Source: Atherinomorus stipes (lineage: Eukaryota; Chordata; Actinopteri; Atheriniformes; Atherinidae). Taken from it: a DNA stretch of 64,000 bases. Under the pieces are notes generated by a model. The model was not told where the DNA came from and searched no databases. It was given only the letters and a program-made list of their open reading frames with translations. The stretch spans positions 83,358 through 147,357 of the forward strand of contig JALJCO010007061.1 in assembly GCA_023101725.1 (NCBI GenBank), given 5' to 3'. Of the stretch, positions 46,261 through 56,939 are shown piece after piece (the stretch's first letter is position 1; each line of letters begins with the position of its first letter). The translations under genes were made by a program, and so were the position numbers.

Positions 46261-48863
46261 TCACTCGTGTTGAAGTCCGCCGTAGAAAGCGTGGGAATCT
46301 TTTGACATAACCCTCTTCAGCTCTTGAAGGTGTCTGAACTTCAAGTCTTTTTCTTTCTGCATCTGTAGAGCGACGTCACCGTGGTGATGCTCTTCTTCCT
46401 CAGAGATGGTGGGGGGGAAGATAGGGTTCCCAGTCGTCTGAGTGGCACAGCTTGTAATCCAGCATGCCATCCACGTTGTACCTAATTGATGGACAGAAGG
46501 AATTGTACAAGAAAAAGACAGCAGAGAGCAACGTCACCACTGTTTCCCATAATTTCAGGTATCAATCTCTGCCAGTCACGTGACATTTGTTGCTAAGACG
46601 CCATTTTAGGTGGAAAACAGACAGTGGTCCCGTTTATCAAACAAGCGTGGAAATGAGCGCACACATGATCATAAAAATGATCTCATGATTGTATCCACAT
46701 GTGATTTATGAATGTTCGTGTCTGACCAAACAACAGAATCTACATCAGAAATCCCTCCTCATCCAGCTGTTTCTGAAAAAGCAGCGCTGACAGCTGGAGG
46801 CGGATCTGAGCCTGACATAGGGACTGAAGAAAAGATAACTGAAACAGTCTGCTGACTGAGAACTTATAGACAACAACATTATGGTACAGATTACTTAATA
46901 GAAACGACGGATCGCCTCCTGTGTCCCCCATGTCTCAGTGGGAGCTGCAGGTGTCATACCAGCCGGCAGATCTTTACAGCAGAGTGTTATAACTTCTGAT
47001 GAAGGTGACAACTGATCGCCAAACATGTCAAGATAAATCAGACTTTATTATCTCACTGTTGATGTCTGAATAAAGAAAGAAAACTCAGCTGCTTGTAAGA
47101 AGTGGGACCGTCAGGCTGCAGAAAGGCGCAGGTGCATCGGACCAGCAGGAAATGCTGCTGTAGACTCAGAGAAAGTTTGCAACACAACCCTGACCTGTGT
47201 GGAGATGTACGGCATCGCTGGAGCTCCTTTCCCCCTAAGAGTTTATTGACAAGTTAAAGAACAGAAATACTAGTTTATGAACATTATTTGCAGCCAGAAG
47301 GGCAGATGCGCTGGTAAATGAAGCTCCCAACAGAGTAATGCAGGAGACAGGAGGTAATCCGTCCTATTAAGCAATCTATACCTTTGTTGTACATGTGCTC
47401 AGTCGGTTGACTGTTTATTAGCTTAACTAATGAAAGTTATTGTTTATGCCCCTGTCCGGGTCTGGCCCGCATCCGACCGCCTCCACCTGCAGCGCTGCTG
47501 CTTCAGGCTAGACACAGCTGGATGACAGTGCATTTCTGACGTAGATTCTGTTGTTTGGTCAGACACGAACATTTTATAAATCACACGTGGATGCAATCAT
47601 AAGATCAGTTTATGATCAGATGTGCGCTCATTTCCACGCTGGTTTGACCACTGACTTTTTTCCACTTAAAATGGTGTGAAGCCTGGTTACTGCTGGTTAA
47701 GCAACAAATGTTACGTCACTCAGCAGAGACCAGTTATCAGATTGCCAACCTTCCCAATACCAACCTTCATTTTCAGATTCTTCTGGGACACAGGAGAGTC
47801 ATCTTTGTCACATCTGAGTGAGTCTTGGGAGAGAAAGAGAAACATGTTTACACAAAGGTTACACAAAGAGACATAATTATCCTGAGAAACAGGGAAACAG
47901 TGCATAGATTACACACTGATGATACATCTCCGTCAGAAATCTAATGTACAAGTAAACAACAGCACAAGGTCTGTTAACGGACTTAGCAAATCAATCAGAT
48001 ACAAAAGAAAACATTACTGGAGACTAAAAGCAGCAACATGTTCTCTGCTGCAAAAGAAACGTGTCAACAAAATGCTAGCTGTCACCCATCTAATTGCCAT
48101 ACAATGCTGCATTCCGTTTACCTCGAAACTGGGTAGTGGGAACTGGGGGGGACCGAAAAACCCGACCAAACTGCGTTCTAGTTACTGGTCTGAAAACCAG
48201 TTAGCAGCCTAGCAAAACAACGTGTTTGCTAAAACGAGCTGGTGTTGTAGTTCACATATACCGCATGGAAATTATGAATTACACCACAGCAGCGTCCCCC
48301 TACATCTACATAAACCAATACTATGTGTACGACTGGTTTAATGAAGCAGAAATAGTAAGATGTGTAATTAAACGTAACATTACAGGAGCTGCTAACACTG
48401 CTAGCGCAGCTAACACCGGGTGCCGTGTTAGCTGCGCTAGCATCTGAACTCAGACCTGCAAGGATTATCAGACTTCCCAGTAGGAAATCCGATTTCGGGG
48501 GGCCGTTCCAGTTGAAACGTCCTACTCGGAAATGTGAATTTTTGACTTTCGAGTTTAAATGGAAAGCAGCAAAGAGATGGCGTTTAGTCGGCTAGCATTA
48601 GCTAGCATCATGGTACTCGTCAGGAGCGAGTTGTAAATAACGACAAAAAAGTTGCACTTGAAACAATCCACACAAATAACAACCGTGAATGCATATTACC
48701 TTGTGAAAACTGGAATGTAGTTGTCAAACATTAAGCTTATAATCATACTTTACCTTCTAAGCGATCGGTGTAGGTCCGGTCTGCTCTCGGACCTCATGGA
48801 CAACGTGGGGGCGGGCTGACGTGACAAAGGGGTGGGAGATGCGTGTTCTTGACTGACACTCAT
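46261..48863 (-). CDS. Candidate two-exon host gene of unknown function, frameshifted
   Basis: Exon 1 (48,863-48,754) starts MSVSQEHASPTPLSRQ, continues SMRSESRPDLHRSLR, and ends with two spare bases (AG) at a GTAAAG donor. Exon 2 (46,481-46,261) follows a pyrimidine tract and a TTAG acceptor. Its first base G completes an AGG codon, giving RYNVDGMLDYKLCHSDDWEP. At 46,411-46,417 the coding strand has seven C where six would keep the frame. As read, the protein stops after PYLPPHHL. With one C fewer it would run on as ISEEEEHHHGDVALQMQKEK and LKFRHLQELKRVMSKD to a TGA at 46,261 (about 109 residues). The intron holds two MITEs. I do not recognise the protein. The extra C may be an assembly error, a real mutation, or a sign of a pseudogene. 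Confidence 0.55.
46573..47725. mobile_element. Long-TIR MITE in the intron of the candidate gene
   Basis: Arms of about 180-200 bp: GCGTGGAAATGAGCGCACA and TTCGTGTCTGACCAAACAAC on the left (46,645-46,740) are mirrored at 47,535-47,645. The outer part includes TGACATTTGTTGCTAAG against TAACATTTGTTGCTTAA. No coding content recognised. Confidence 0.75.
48108..48572. mobile_element. MITE with a central perfect hairpin
   Basis: Left end GCTGCATTCCGTTTACCTCG, right end (reverse complement) GCTGCTTTCCATTTAAACTC. In the middle GCTAGCGCAGCTAACAC (48,400-48,416) is mirrored exactly at 48,425-48,441 with an 8-base loop. It lies in the intron of the candidate gene. Confidence 0.7.
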
Positions 48864-48869
48864 GGCATC

Positions 48870-50300
48870 CAATGGAGATGAGTTTTAAATAGATTGCTGT
48901 ATAAAACCTCTTCCCGTTGGTTATTTAGATATCTACTGCATCAGTTGCTAGAGAAGAATGTGGACATATCAGATATGATAAAACCTCAAAAACGTCAAAA
49001 TTGGACATACGTGCTTTCTATCGGACAGCGACGATATATTAAGTGGTCACAGCTTCAAAACCCAAAGCCTAATTAAAAAATATTATTTTCCAAAAATCCC
49101 CTTGATTTAATTTTTTTTTTTTTTTTTTCGGGGTTATTTGTTTTCTTGATTATAATAAAGAAAATTTTTTTTAATTAAAATGGGGGAGGGCAAAAAAGAG
49201 GGGGCGCGGAAATATAAAATGGAAATAATTGAATCATGAACATGTAATGAGTGAAACAACTTTCACCTCCAGCGTGAATTAAAAGACTTGTGAGATCCTC
49301 CAAAATATTTCACAGGAAACAGTTTCCAGGATGGAGACGCAAAGAGAGGCTGATATAAAGCGACGATATGAGCCTGCGGGACATAGTAAACCACATTTTA
49401 TTTGGCTCCTAAGTCACTCATTAATCTGTAATCTAATCATGATTAAAACCTATTTATAAATGAAATGAAATATTTATCTTAATGACTCTGTATTATTCAG
49501 TATTTCTGATTATAAAGACAGATTACACAGTCGTGCTTCCATTCAGCCTGCAGTCATGCGACCTCCCTCATTTTTACCGCCGTTCTGATCTGAACATCGA
49601 CTCCGCTGAGACTCATAACTAACTTACCCACACCTGCACATTTCTGAGGCATGTGAGGCCACGGGTTATGTTCAATAATGAAAATCAGCTCAGTTTTTCT
49701 GCTCGTGAGCAGGCGGAAGTTGTCGCTGTGATTGCACAAAGATAAGAGGAGTTTTATTAATCTTGAAGGGGAGCGCTTCTTTACAATGAGAGGACGTGTA
49801 CAAAGAGGGAAACACTGCAGACTGGAGCCATATCAGCAGAGAGGAGATGAATGACTCAAGATAAACAAGAAAATATGAAAATGTTCATGACAGGCCATCA
49901 GCAGTTTCACTTCACTGCCAGCTGAAGCATTGAGTTATTTCTCTTGACAAGTGAAATTATGTGGATGTGTTTATGTTGACTGTTGTTATGGAGCCAATCT
50001 TCAACCAGAAAGATCTTCCTGAGACTTCTTTATGGGGTCCTGACCCCCAAAAATACCAGCACAGACAAGAGGCAGCCACAATTAAACACATAAAATAAAC
50101 CAAAAGAGTCAACCAGCTTAAAAAGAATCTAAAATCAGTGACAGTTCAATAAACACACCTTCAGGTCTACAATACAGTACATATTTTAAAAGATTAACAG
50201 AGAAAAGGCCTTTTTGTTAGTGTGCTTTGTGTACTTTCTAACCATGACTGGCTGATAACTACTGATGGGATATTTGGCTTTTTTCACAGATTCAACTCTT
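48870..50300. other. Unassigned sequence upstream of the candidate gene
   Basis: Contains the inverted repeat end at about 49,000-49,045 and a poly-T run at 49,112-49,128. I see no other exon and no clear core promoter. Confidence 0.35.
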
Positions 50301-50428
50301 TTGGTTCAGGCCAATTCGATACGCATCTCAATTCGCTGCCAGCAACACGATACATTCACGGTACAGTGAAGCCCCCTGCCGCTACGATGCGATTCACCAA
50401 TGATATGATACCATTTGACTTCATACAA

Positions 50429-50482
50429 TGCAATTCGATTCGATTCGATACGATTCATGCTACGATTCAACACAATTCAAGG
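50429..50482. repeat. (GATTC)n-like short tandem repeat
   Basis: Repeated CGATTCGATTCGATACGATTC units in a region rich in ATTCGATAC words; imperfect. Confidence 0.6.
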
Positions 50483-50702
50483 AATTTACAAGTCTTAATC
50501 TGGTTTCTAAGCATCAGCACAATTATTTTACCTTCTCCCTTTCCCTGAGAAGGATGTTTTCATACTTATGCTTTTGATTGTTTTATTATAAATCAAACCA
50601 AGAATTGATGCCATTAACTATGGTGCAGACGGAGATTGCTGTCAGTTTTTTTTTTTTGTTTTGTTTTTTTTTTTAGAAAAAAACAAGATATTTTACTCAC
50701 CA

Positions 50703-52138
50703 GGGGTCTCATTTATAAAACTTTGCGTAGGATCTTTACTAAAAGTGTACGTACGCCCAAAACCAAAAGTTTGCGTACGCCAAAAAATATTCAGATTTAT
50801 AAAACCGTGCGTACGCACAGATTCAAGCAATTTCCCCTTTATAAATCACACTCTTCCTGGAGGTTTGCACAGGTGAATTTGGCTCATATTCCGCCTCCTA
50901 CACGCCCACATTCTACCATAGATGGTCAATGCAAAGCACCTCATGGATGTTTCTGCATATAAATGAGCCAGCTGATCTGAGGCATTTAAAACTGAATTGT
51001 GGCGATCGAAGCGAGATTTAAACGTAATTTCGCGGAGACGGAAGTAGAGGTGCTTGTTGGTGAAGTAGAGCCTCACAAAATCATTTTATTTGGGCGTCAC
51101 AGGAAACGCAGATAAACGTAAGTCTGCTGATGCAGCAGGTTGTTGTGGCGGTGATGATGTGACGGAGGTCTGTTCCAGAAGTGGCTGTGGAGGAAAACGC
51201 TGTCAGAGCGACTGCATTCAGAACACAGAACACCTGTTTGGTGTGGTGCAGCGCGATTCCCCCTCACGTGCCCTCCCCTCGCCTGTAAACACCTCCGCCG
51301 GTCTTTGCTGAGGTTGATGGCTCCACAACGGAGTGCGCTGTGGTCAGCAGCTGCTGATGCGTCGGGGTGGGCACGGTTTCGGTGGTCAGGGTATCTGGGT
51401 CCAGTTCATAGACAAAAGCGCTGCAAAAGTAAATGTGATTATTAGCCGGTCATCATCATCATCATCATCATCATCATTGGCAAGAAAATCCTCATGGTCT
51501 CTAAAGACTCTCTCCATCCTGATCCTGCCATTGGCATAGTCTTCAAGCAATGCCAGCGCATCCATTGTAAAGCATTACGCAACAGTGTCACTGCAGTATT
51601 TATGTTTACTCAGTAATTACAGTAATTGCTATACAGCTTGTCACAATTAATGGAACAATCATCTTTTATTCTTTTACGTTTTGATGTTTTCTCTTCTGCA
51701 CCCCTGCTGCAATGCTTTTTATGTTTTATGTAAAGCATTTTGAATTATCCTGTACATTAATTTGCTTTATAGATAAACTTGTCATTGCTACATAATTTGA
51801 AGATGAACATATACTTCGAACACACTGTGCTGCAAGTCCTGAATGGGTGCTTATGGGTTGTATGGCTTAATTGAGGACCATATGAGGGTTTACGAGGGTC
51901 TACAGTCTGATATGATGGTTAAATGCATGAACGTGGCTTAAGTTCATCATCTCACCAGCGGTGCCGCCAGTTTCCCCGTCTCCAAAATGTTCGTGCGCAA
52001 AGTTCAGAATGTGCGCACCGGTGCGCACATTCTCCCGTCAGGTTTGTTTTTATAAATCGGAAACTTCGCGTGGAAAATCACTTACGCCACTTTCAAGCCC
52101 TGTTTTGTGCGTAAGCAAGCTTTATAAATGAGACCCCA
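50703..52138. mobile_element. Harbinger-like MITE with a Myb-domain remnant
   Basis: Terminal GGGGTCTCATTTATAAA on both sides, inverted (17 bp perfect). A short CAG/AG duplication may flank it. At 51,003-51,113 a frame reads RFKRNFAETEVEVLVGEVE and then HKIILFGRHRKR, like the Myb/SANT-type domain that accompanies Harbinger transposases. The transposase itself is absent. A short (CAT)n run lies at 51,450-51,478, and an L2-type tail (51,720-51,790) is nested inside. Confidence 0.7.
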
Positions 52139-52351
52139 GTTCTGCTTCTGTTCACCTTATATTTATGTTCATCTGTAGAATAATCTGAGGAATTTGGGGA
52201 GGGGGGTGTCCACACCAAGCCGCCTGCCGTACCATGCTCGTCATGCCACTGACGTTTGATAGTAGTGCAACATTGTTTTCAAACCACGGATGTCTTGTCA
52301 AGTTTTCCACCTTCCAAGTATCGCAAAACGTTTGACTCGTGTGTCCTCAGA

Positions 52352-52672
52352 CAGGGTTCCCACTCTTTTCTTGAAGTTATTTTCCAGGACATTTTCAGGA
52401 CTTTCCCAGCTGCTACAGTACAAGTCAAGTTATCACAACAAACTAGTAAATTCCACCCCAAGCTTTTGGGGAAGCAGAGACGAAGCAGTGATGAGATGAA
52501 ACAGAGACAAAGCCCAGACAAAGCAGCAATGAAGTAAAGACAAACGGAGGAAAAATCATTTTCTAGGACAACTCAAACTTTTCCAGGACATTTTACTCTT
52601 TTTCTCATTTTCCATGTGTTTTCCATGACTGGAAAAATGTTCAATCATTTTCCAGGACACGTAGGAACCCTG
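52352..52672. mobile_element. hAT MITE, short form
   Basis: Ends CAGGGTTCCCACTC and, as reverse complement, CAGGGTTCCTACGTGTCC. The flanking 8-mers TCCTCAGA and CTCTGAGA agree at 5 of 8 positions. Inner TTCCAGGAC and GACTGGAAAAAT words match 26,528-27,155, but the purine-rich core is only about 60 bp. Confidence 0.7.
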
Positions 52673-53270
52673 CTCTGAGATGAGCTAAATATGTCCTCTT
52701 CACGTGTTGTCTCGCTCCCTCCATGTTTGTTGTTTACTTACTGAAGTTGTGCCATCCGGCTCCGATCTTTTAAAAACAAAAGTCAAAAGATAGTGATGGT
52801 ATATTCAAGACAGCTTGGAAATACTGGTGAAGAGGAGACAAACGATGTAATAATCACCGATTCAGACACCAAGAAAGATACGTTGCACAATTAGCCGCCA
52901 GTTGCGTCCGATGAAGCTACTGGTGCAGTCGCTTCTCACACGTCTGTGTCAGAATACCGATTCATATCGGTGAATCTCTACATCCTTATCAGCTACCATA
53001 GAAGAACTGGTTCTTCTGACTCCCAAATGACTCTTCCTTCAGTGCCACGTAGAGCTTTCATTTCAGCCCCCAATCGATGGAGAAATTGGCATCCATCTTG
53101 CTATTTACCTGTACTGTGAGATCTCCTTTTTTTTTTCTTTTCTTCTCATCCTCCAATAATGTTTTCTTGCGTTTCTTTGCCAAATCTGCCAAGGTACACA
53201 TTTAAAACAGCCTGCATGTTTATGTAGGTTTGCCATGGAGGTTATGTAGGTTTTGACTGAATAACAGTAG
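52673..53270. other. Unassigned sequence
   Basis: No gene; probably decayed repeat. 'accgattcatatcggtgaatctctacatcc' at about 52,957-52,986 recalls the GATTC-rich repeat at 50.4 kb. Confidence 0.35.
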
Positions 53271-53273
53271 TAT

Positions 53274-53448
53274 ACTGTAAAAGTTATGGTTGCCAAAATG
53301 GCATACCGTAATATCCTCTAAATTCTCACTGTAAATTTTACGGTGAAAAACTGGCAACTACAGCTGCCAGTTTTTCACTGTAAAATTGACATTACAATGT
53401 AAAAGACATAATAGTATATTGATTTAGCAACGGAATTTTTACAATGTA
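53274..53448. mobile_element. Small foldback MITE
   Basis: Palindromic: CACTGTAAATTTTACGGTGA and CTGGCA on one side, TGCCAGTTTTTCACTGTAAA on the other, around an 8-base centre. ACTGTAAAA-type words at the edges. A common fish foldback. Confidence 0.65.
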
Positions 53449-53689
53449 TGGAACTTTTTTATCTGGGGCACAGCATGACATACTTTATAGGCTGACATAT
53501 GACTTATCCACCTTATTCCTGAGCTTGCACATGTAGAAACGACAATGCGACCAACTTCCTTTGAGATACCGGAAATAGCGCTTCGCCATTGACTCACAGT
53601 ATAAGATGTTCCGGCTAGCGGTTTAGTTGAACATTTCAACATGAGCATTCATAACATTTCTAAACAATTTTACCCTGAAAAATGTACTT

Positions 53690-53805
53690 TCACGGTTTAG
53701 GAACATGTGTGGTTTGTGGTTGTACTAACAAGCAGAGAAAGCTGAATTTGTGGCTACAACAGCGATTTGTAGAACATGCACCTCGGTCTTAGTGAGAGAG
53801 TGGCT
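53690..53805 (+). pseudogene. Possible THAP-like finger fragment
   Basis: One frame gives GTCVVCGCTNKQRKLNLWL followed by QQRFVEHAP, similar in spacing to transposon-associated THAP-like fingers. It is only about 35 codons and has no partner exon. Confidence 0.25.
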
Positions 53806-53807
53806 AC

Positions 53808-53870
53808 AGGGCTCCAGACTGCGACGTAGTAGTCGCATTTTAGGACTAAAATATCATCTACTTTTTAAGT
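53808..53870 (+). mobile_element. hAT terminal fragment
   Basis: CAGGGCTCCAGACTGCGAC followed by TAGTCGCATTTTAGGACT is a typical hAT end. No mirror end was found. Confidence 0.45.
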
Positions 53871-54227
53871 AAATAAGATTGTATCTCACCTCTTTCAACA
53901 AAACACGACCAACCTTATTCCTCTGTAATACTCTGCTCCCCATCTCTGGAATTCCCTCCCTCCTGATTTCCACAGTGGACTCCTTCCCTCTCTCCAAATC
54001 CAGACTCAGAACTCCTTTGTAGAGACGTCTGATTTCACCTAAGTCCATGTACATCAATCCAATGTTGTTTTCTGTGTTCTGCTTAGTGTTTTAGTTTAAT
54101 GTTTTGTCCGCTTTGTACAGTGTCCTTTGGTGCTTTGATAAGGTGTCTGTCAAATTAAATGTATTTACCATTATTATTATTATTATTATTATTATCATTA
54201 TTATTATTATTATCATGCAAGAACACA

Positions 54228-54274
<47 letters not shown>

Positions 54275-54275
54275 G
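53870..54275 (+). mobile_element. LINE C-terminal scrap with (ATT)n tail
   Basis: Frames carry 'ISGIPSLLIST' (a shifted LWNSLP-like stretch) and FPLSKSRLRTPL, the last motif before the 3' UTR of L2-type LINEs. The tail 'gtgtctgtcaaattaaatg' then runs into ATT repeats at 54,171-54,275, broken at 54,216-54,230. Confidence 0.6.
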
Positions 54276-54279
54276 TAGG

Positions 54280-56068
54280 TACTGATAAGCCTCTGAGCTT
54301 TTACGATTGCTCATTGCTTCACAGTCAGACGTGACAAAGCTAAGAAGTAACTAAAGGCTGCTGTTTGTAATTTTGGGCCAGATCTTCATCATCCTCCTCC
54401 CACCCGTCTGTTGCAGGAGGTGGACAGAATGTGACGTCCTGTCTGAGCTGTGACAGCTGATGTTCCCACGTAGTTTACCTAAATAGCTCGTAAAACCCGG
54501 AGTAGTTTGAGCATCTAGCATGTAAATAAATGCCGGTTCCGGTTGAACCGGAAGTTGCTCGCATATTTCCCTCAAGGGCTCATGGGGCATCGGAATAAGG
54601 TGGATACAGCTTTTATTTTACAGTGTAGTGCCGTTTCTTAGCCTCAGGATGCTGCTGGGCAGTAACAACTCCATAAATAGCCATAATACACAGCACTGTG
54701 CTACCGGACGAGTTCGGGACGCAGAGTTAAAAGGTCATAAAGTTACGTTATGCATCTTCAAGAACAGGAACAGCCATCTCATGCTTTCTTCATTGTCCAG
54801 CATGATGTCTCTAAAAAATGAAGGCACGCTGGTAAGATGTGACATGGAACTACGTTATAAGATGCAGTTACAGGACAGACAAATCTCTGGAAAAGCCAAA
54901 CCTGCAAAAGTGGATGATTCATTATACAAGAAGGCATAGACTGGGATTTATCGGTCACCCAGGACTGGATTTGGTAGCCTGTAGTAAGCGGATCGCTCTT
55001 CTTTTTAAAACCCATTCAACCTTGTGGCCTCCTCCTCCTTCATTCCACAGCAGTAATTAATGCTGTTAGCAGAATCCACACAGATCCACAAGGGAAGGTC
55101 AACACTGTTATCACCTGGACCGAGTGTGTCCCCTTCTCTCTGGCAGCTCGTTGACCTTCTATTAGCCCACCACACCGTGATTAACCCAGGCACGGAAGAC
55201 TTCGCATCTGCTGGTGTAAAATCCTGCAAGAGAAAAGTTGGCAGTTTGTTGGTCAGCAGAAAAAGATAATGAATGCAGGATTTATCAGTTTGTGTTTGTG
55301 GAAACTAAACACAGAGCTGTCTATCCAAAGAAGCTGGTTCAGGTCTGGAGGGAACACCCCAACAAGCGCGGTTGTTTTCTGAAACCAAACTCTGCCCCTG
55401 CAGGATTAAACTGATCCTGAATCTGATTTACATCATAATGAATGTTTCAACCTAGTTAAGCTGCTTTCTCCCAAAATGTGTCTTAAAGGGGAAGTTGTGA
55501 AGTCGCCACCAGATAAAAAACGTGCAGATTACTGAGCTGTTTTCAGGGTTTTGAAATAACATATCCAGCCTCACTGTTTTTATCTTCGGCCTCCTCGGAG
55601 TTCACAGTTTGTTTGTTTTTTTGTTTTTTCTTCATTGTTTCTGTGACAGATTGTCCTTTCTATTCCCATCTTCAATGGATTACTTTTACTTTCCGTTTTA
55701 TTTCTGCACTTTCTGAAGGTTTCCTTCACCATTGTTCTTAATGCCACGAAGCTGTATGTTATCATTATCTCCCTCAGAGTGCACACCACCAGGTTGCCAT
55801 TCCTCTCTGCAAACTGCACATCCTGAGGCTGATGGCCTACTTAATAATCTCAGTCCTGAACTCAAGGCTAATTCCTCTGCTTATGCATCTTATTTCACCC
55901 TGTTTGCATATTAATGTCTTATATTTGTCCTATAAGTGAAGGTTTCTTTGTCTTTGTTTATCAATGCCAATTTAACTGTTGACATGACAAGGTATTATTG
56001 TCATTGTTTAGTCATGTGAAGGCCCAATCTCATTTCTCTTTTATACCCCTACCCCTTGGTCCTGCCAC
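54280..56068. other. Unassigned sequence
   Basis: No recognised repeat. The frames at 54,628-54,939 and 55,060-55,269 lack splice support and family resemblance. Confidence 0.35.
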
Positions 56069-56071
56069 GTA

Positions 56072-56678
56072 GGGCGCATTCACAAAGCCTTACTGATTCG
56101 AATCAGAGTCCGTTACTGGGAAAGTCTGCTTCGTTTGGGGGAGTTGTGAATGTGCAAACGGACTCTGATCCTGAACAAACAAGCAGACTCGCTCCACCTA
56201 CAAATGCAGGTCTCAGTCTGATTCAAGTGGACCAAATACCAAAGTGGGATACAAATTGCATCGGCATTGTGGGTAAAATGTTAGACATTGTGGGTAAACG
56301 CTACGACAACAAACACGTGTGGGACTGCAGTACTTCTAAATATGGCTCGCGGTCAGACGTGGAGTTACGAGGAAGTAAAAGGTTTAATTGATATTTGGTC
56401 TGATGAAAGTATATCCCAGCTCCTCGTAAGTACGCACACAAATTATGTGGTTTTGTGGAGGAAACAGAAGTTGTGAGAACCTTCTTCTCTGTTGTATGTC
56501 TTGTCTTCGCCTATGGCAAATCCGAATGCACCTCTGGAGATATTGGGAGCACTAATCAAAAGGTTTGGCTTATTTGGCTATGGTGCAACGTGAACGCAAC
56601 CTCGGTCTGGAAGACCACTTGGACTGAGCCGAGCCGAGTCCCCAAACAGACCGAGACTCGTGCTTTCTGAATGCACCC
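56072..56678 (+). mobile_element. Harbinger-like MITE, copy 2, with Myb-like start
   Basis: GGGCGCATTCACAAAGC at the left; right end GGGTGCATTCAGAAAGC as reverse complement. At 56,342 a frame starts MARGQTWSYEEVKGLIDIW and continues to SISQLL, a Myb/SANT-type DNA-binding start. The rest of the gene is missing. Copy 1 at 6,573-7,136 has lost this part. Confidence 0.75.
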
Positions 56679-56768
56679 TTGGAAATGTATACATTTAAAT
56701 CATTCAGTGAAACATTGAAGCTTTAAGCATCGGGTCTTAAAGCTCAAGCATCAGGGTCCTAATACAGA

Positions 56769-56843
56769 ACCCCCCCCCCCCCCACACACACACACACACA
56801 CACACCCACACACACACACACATACACACACACACGCACACAC
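56769..56843. repeat. Poly-C and (CA)n microsatellite
   Basis: C15-like run followed by about 30 CA units with a few interruptions. Confidence 0.95.
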
Positions 56844-56939
56844 CTTTAGTCCCTTCCCAGTCTTGCATCCTGAGATACCCCGGATGAACCAATGAGGGAA
56901 CTTTCCGATCTCTCCATCTCCTCCTTCCATCCATACTTT

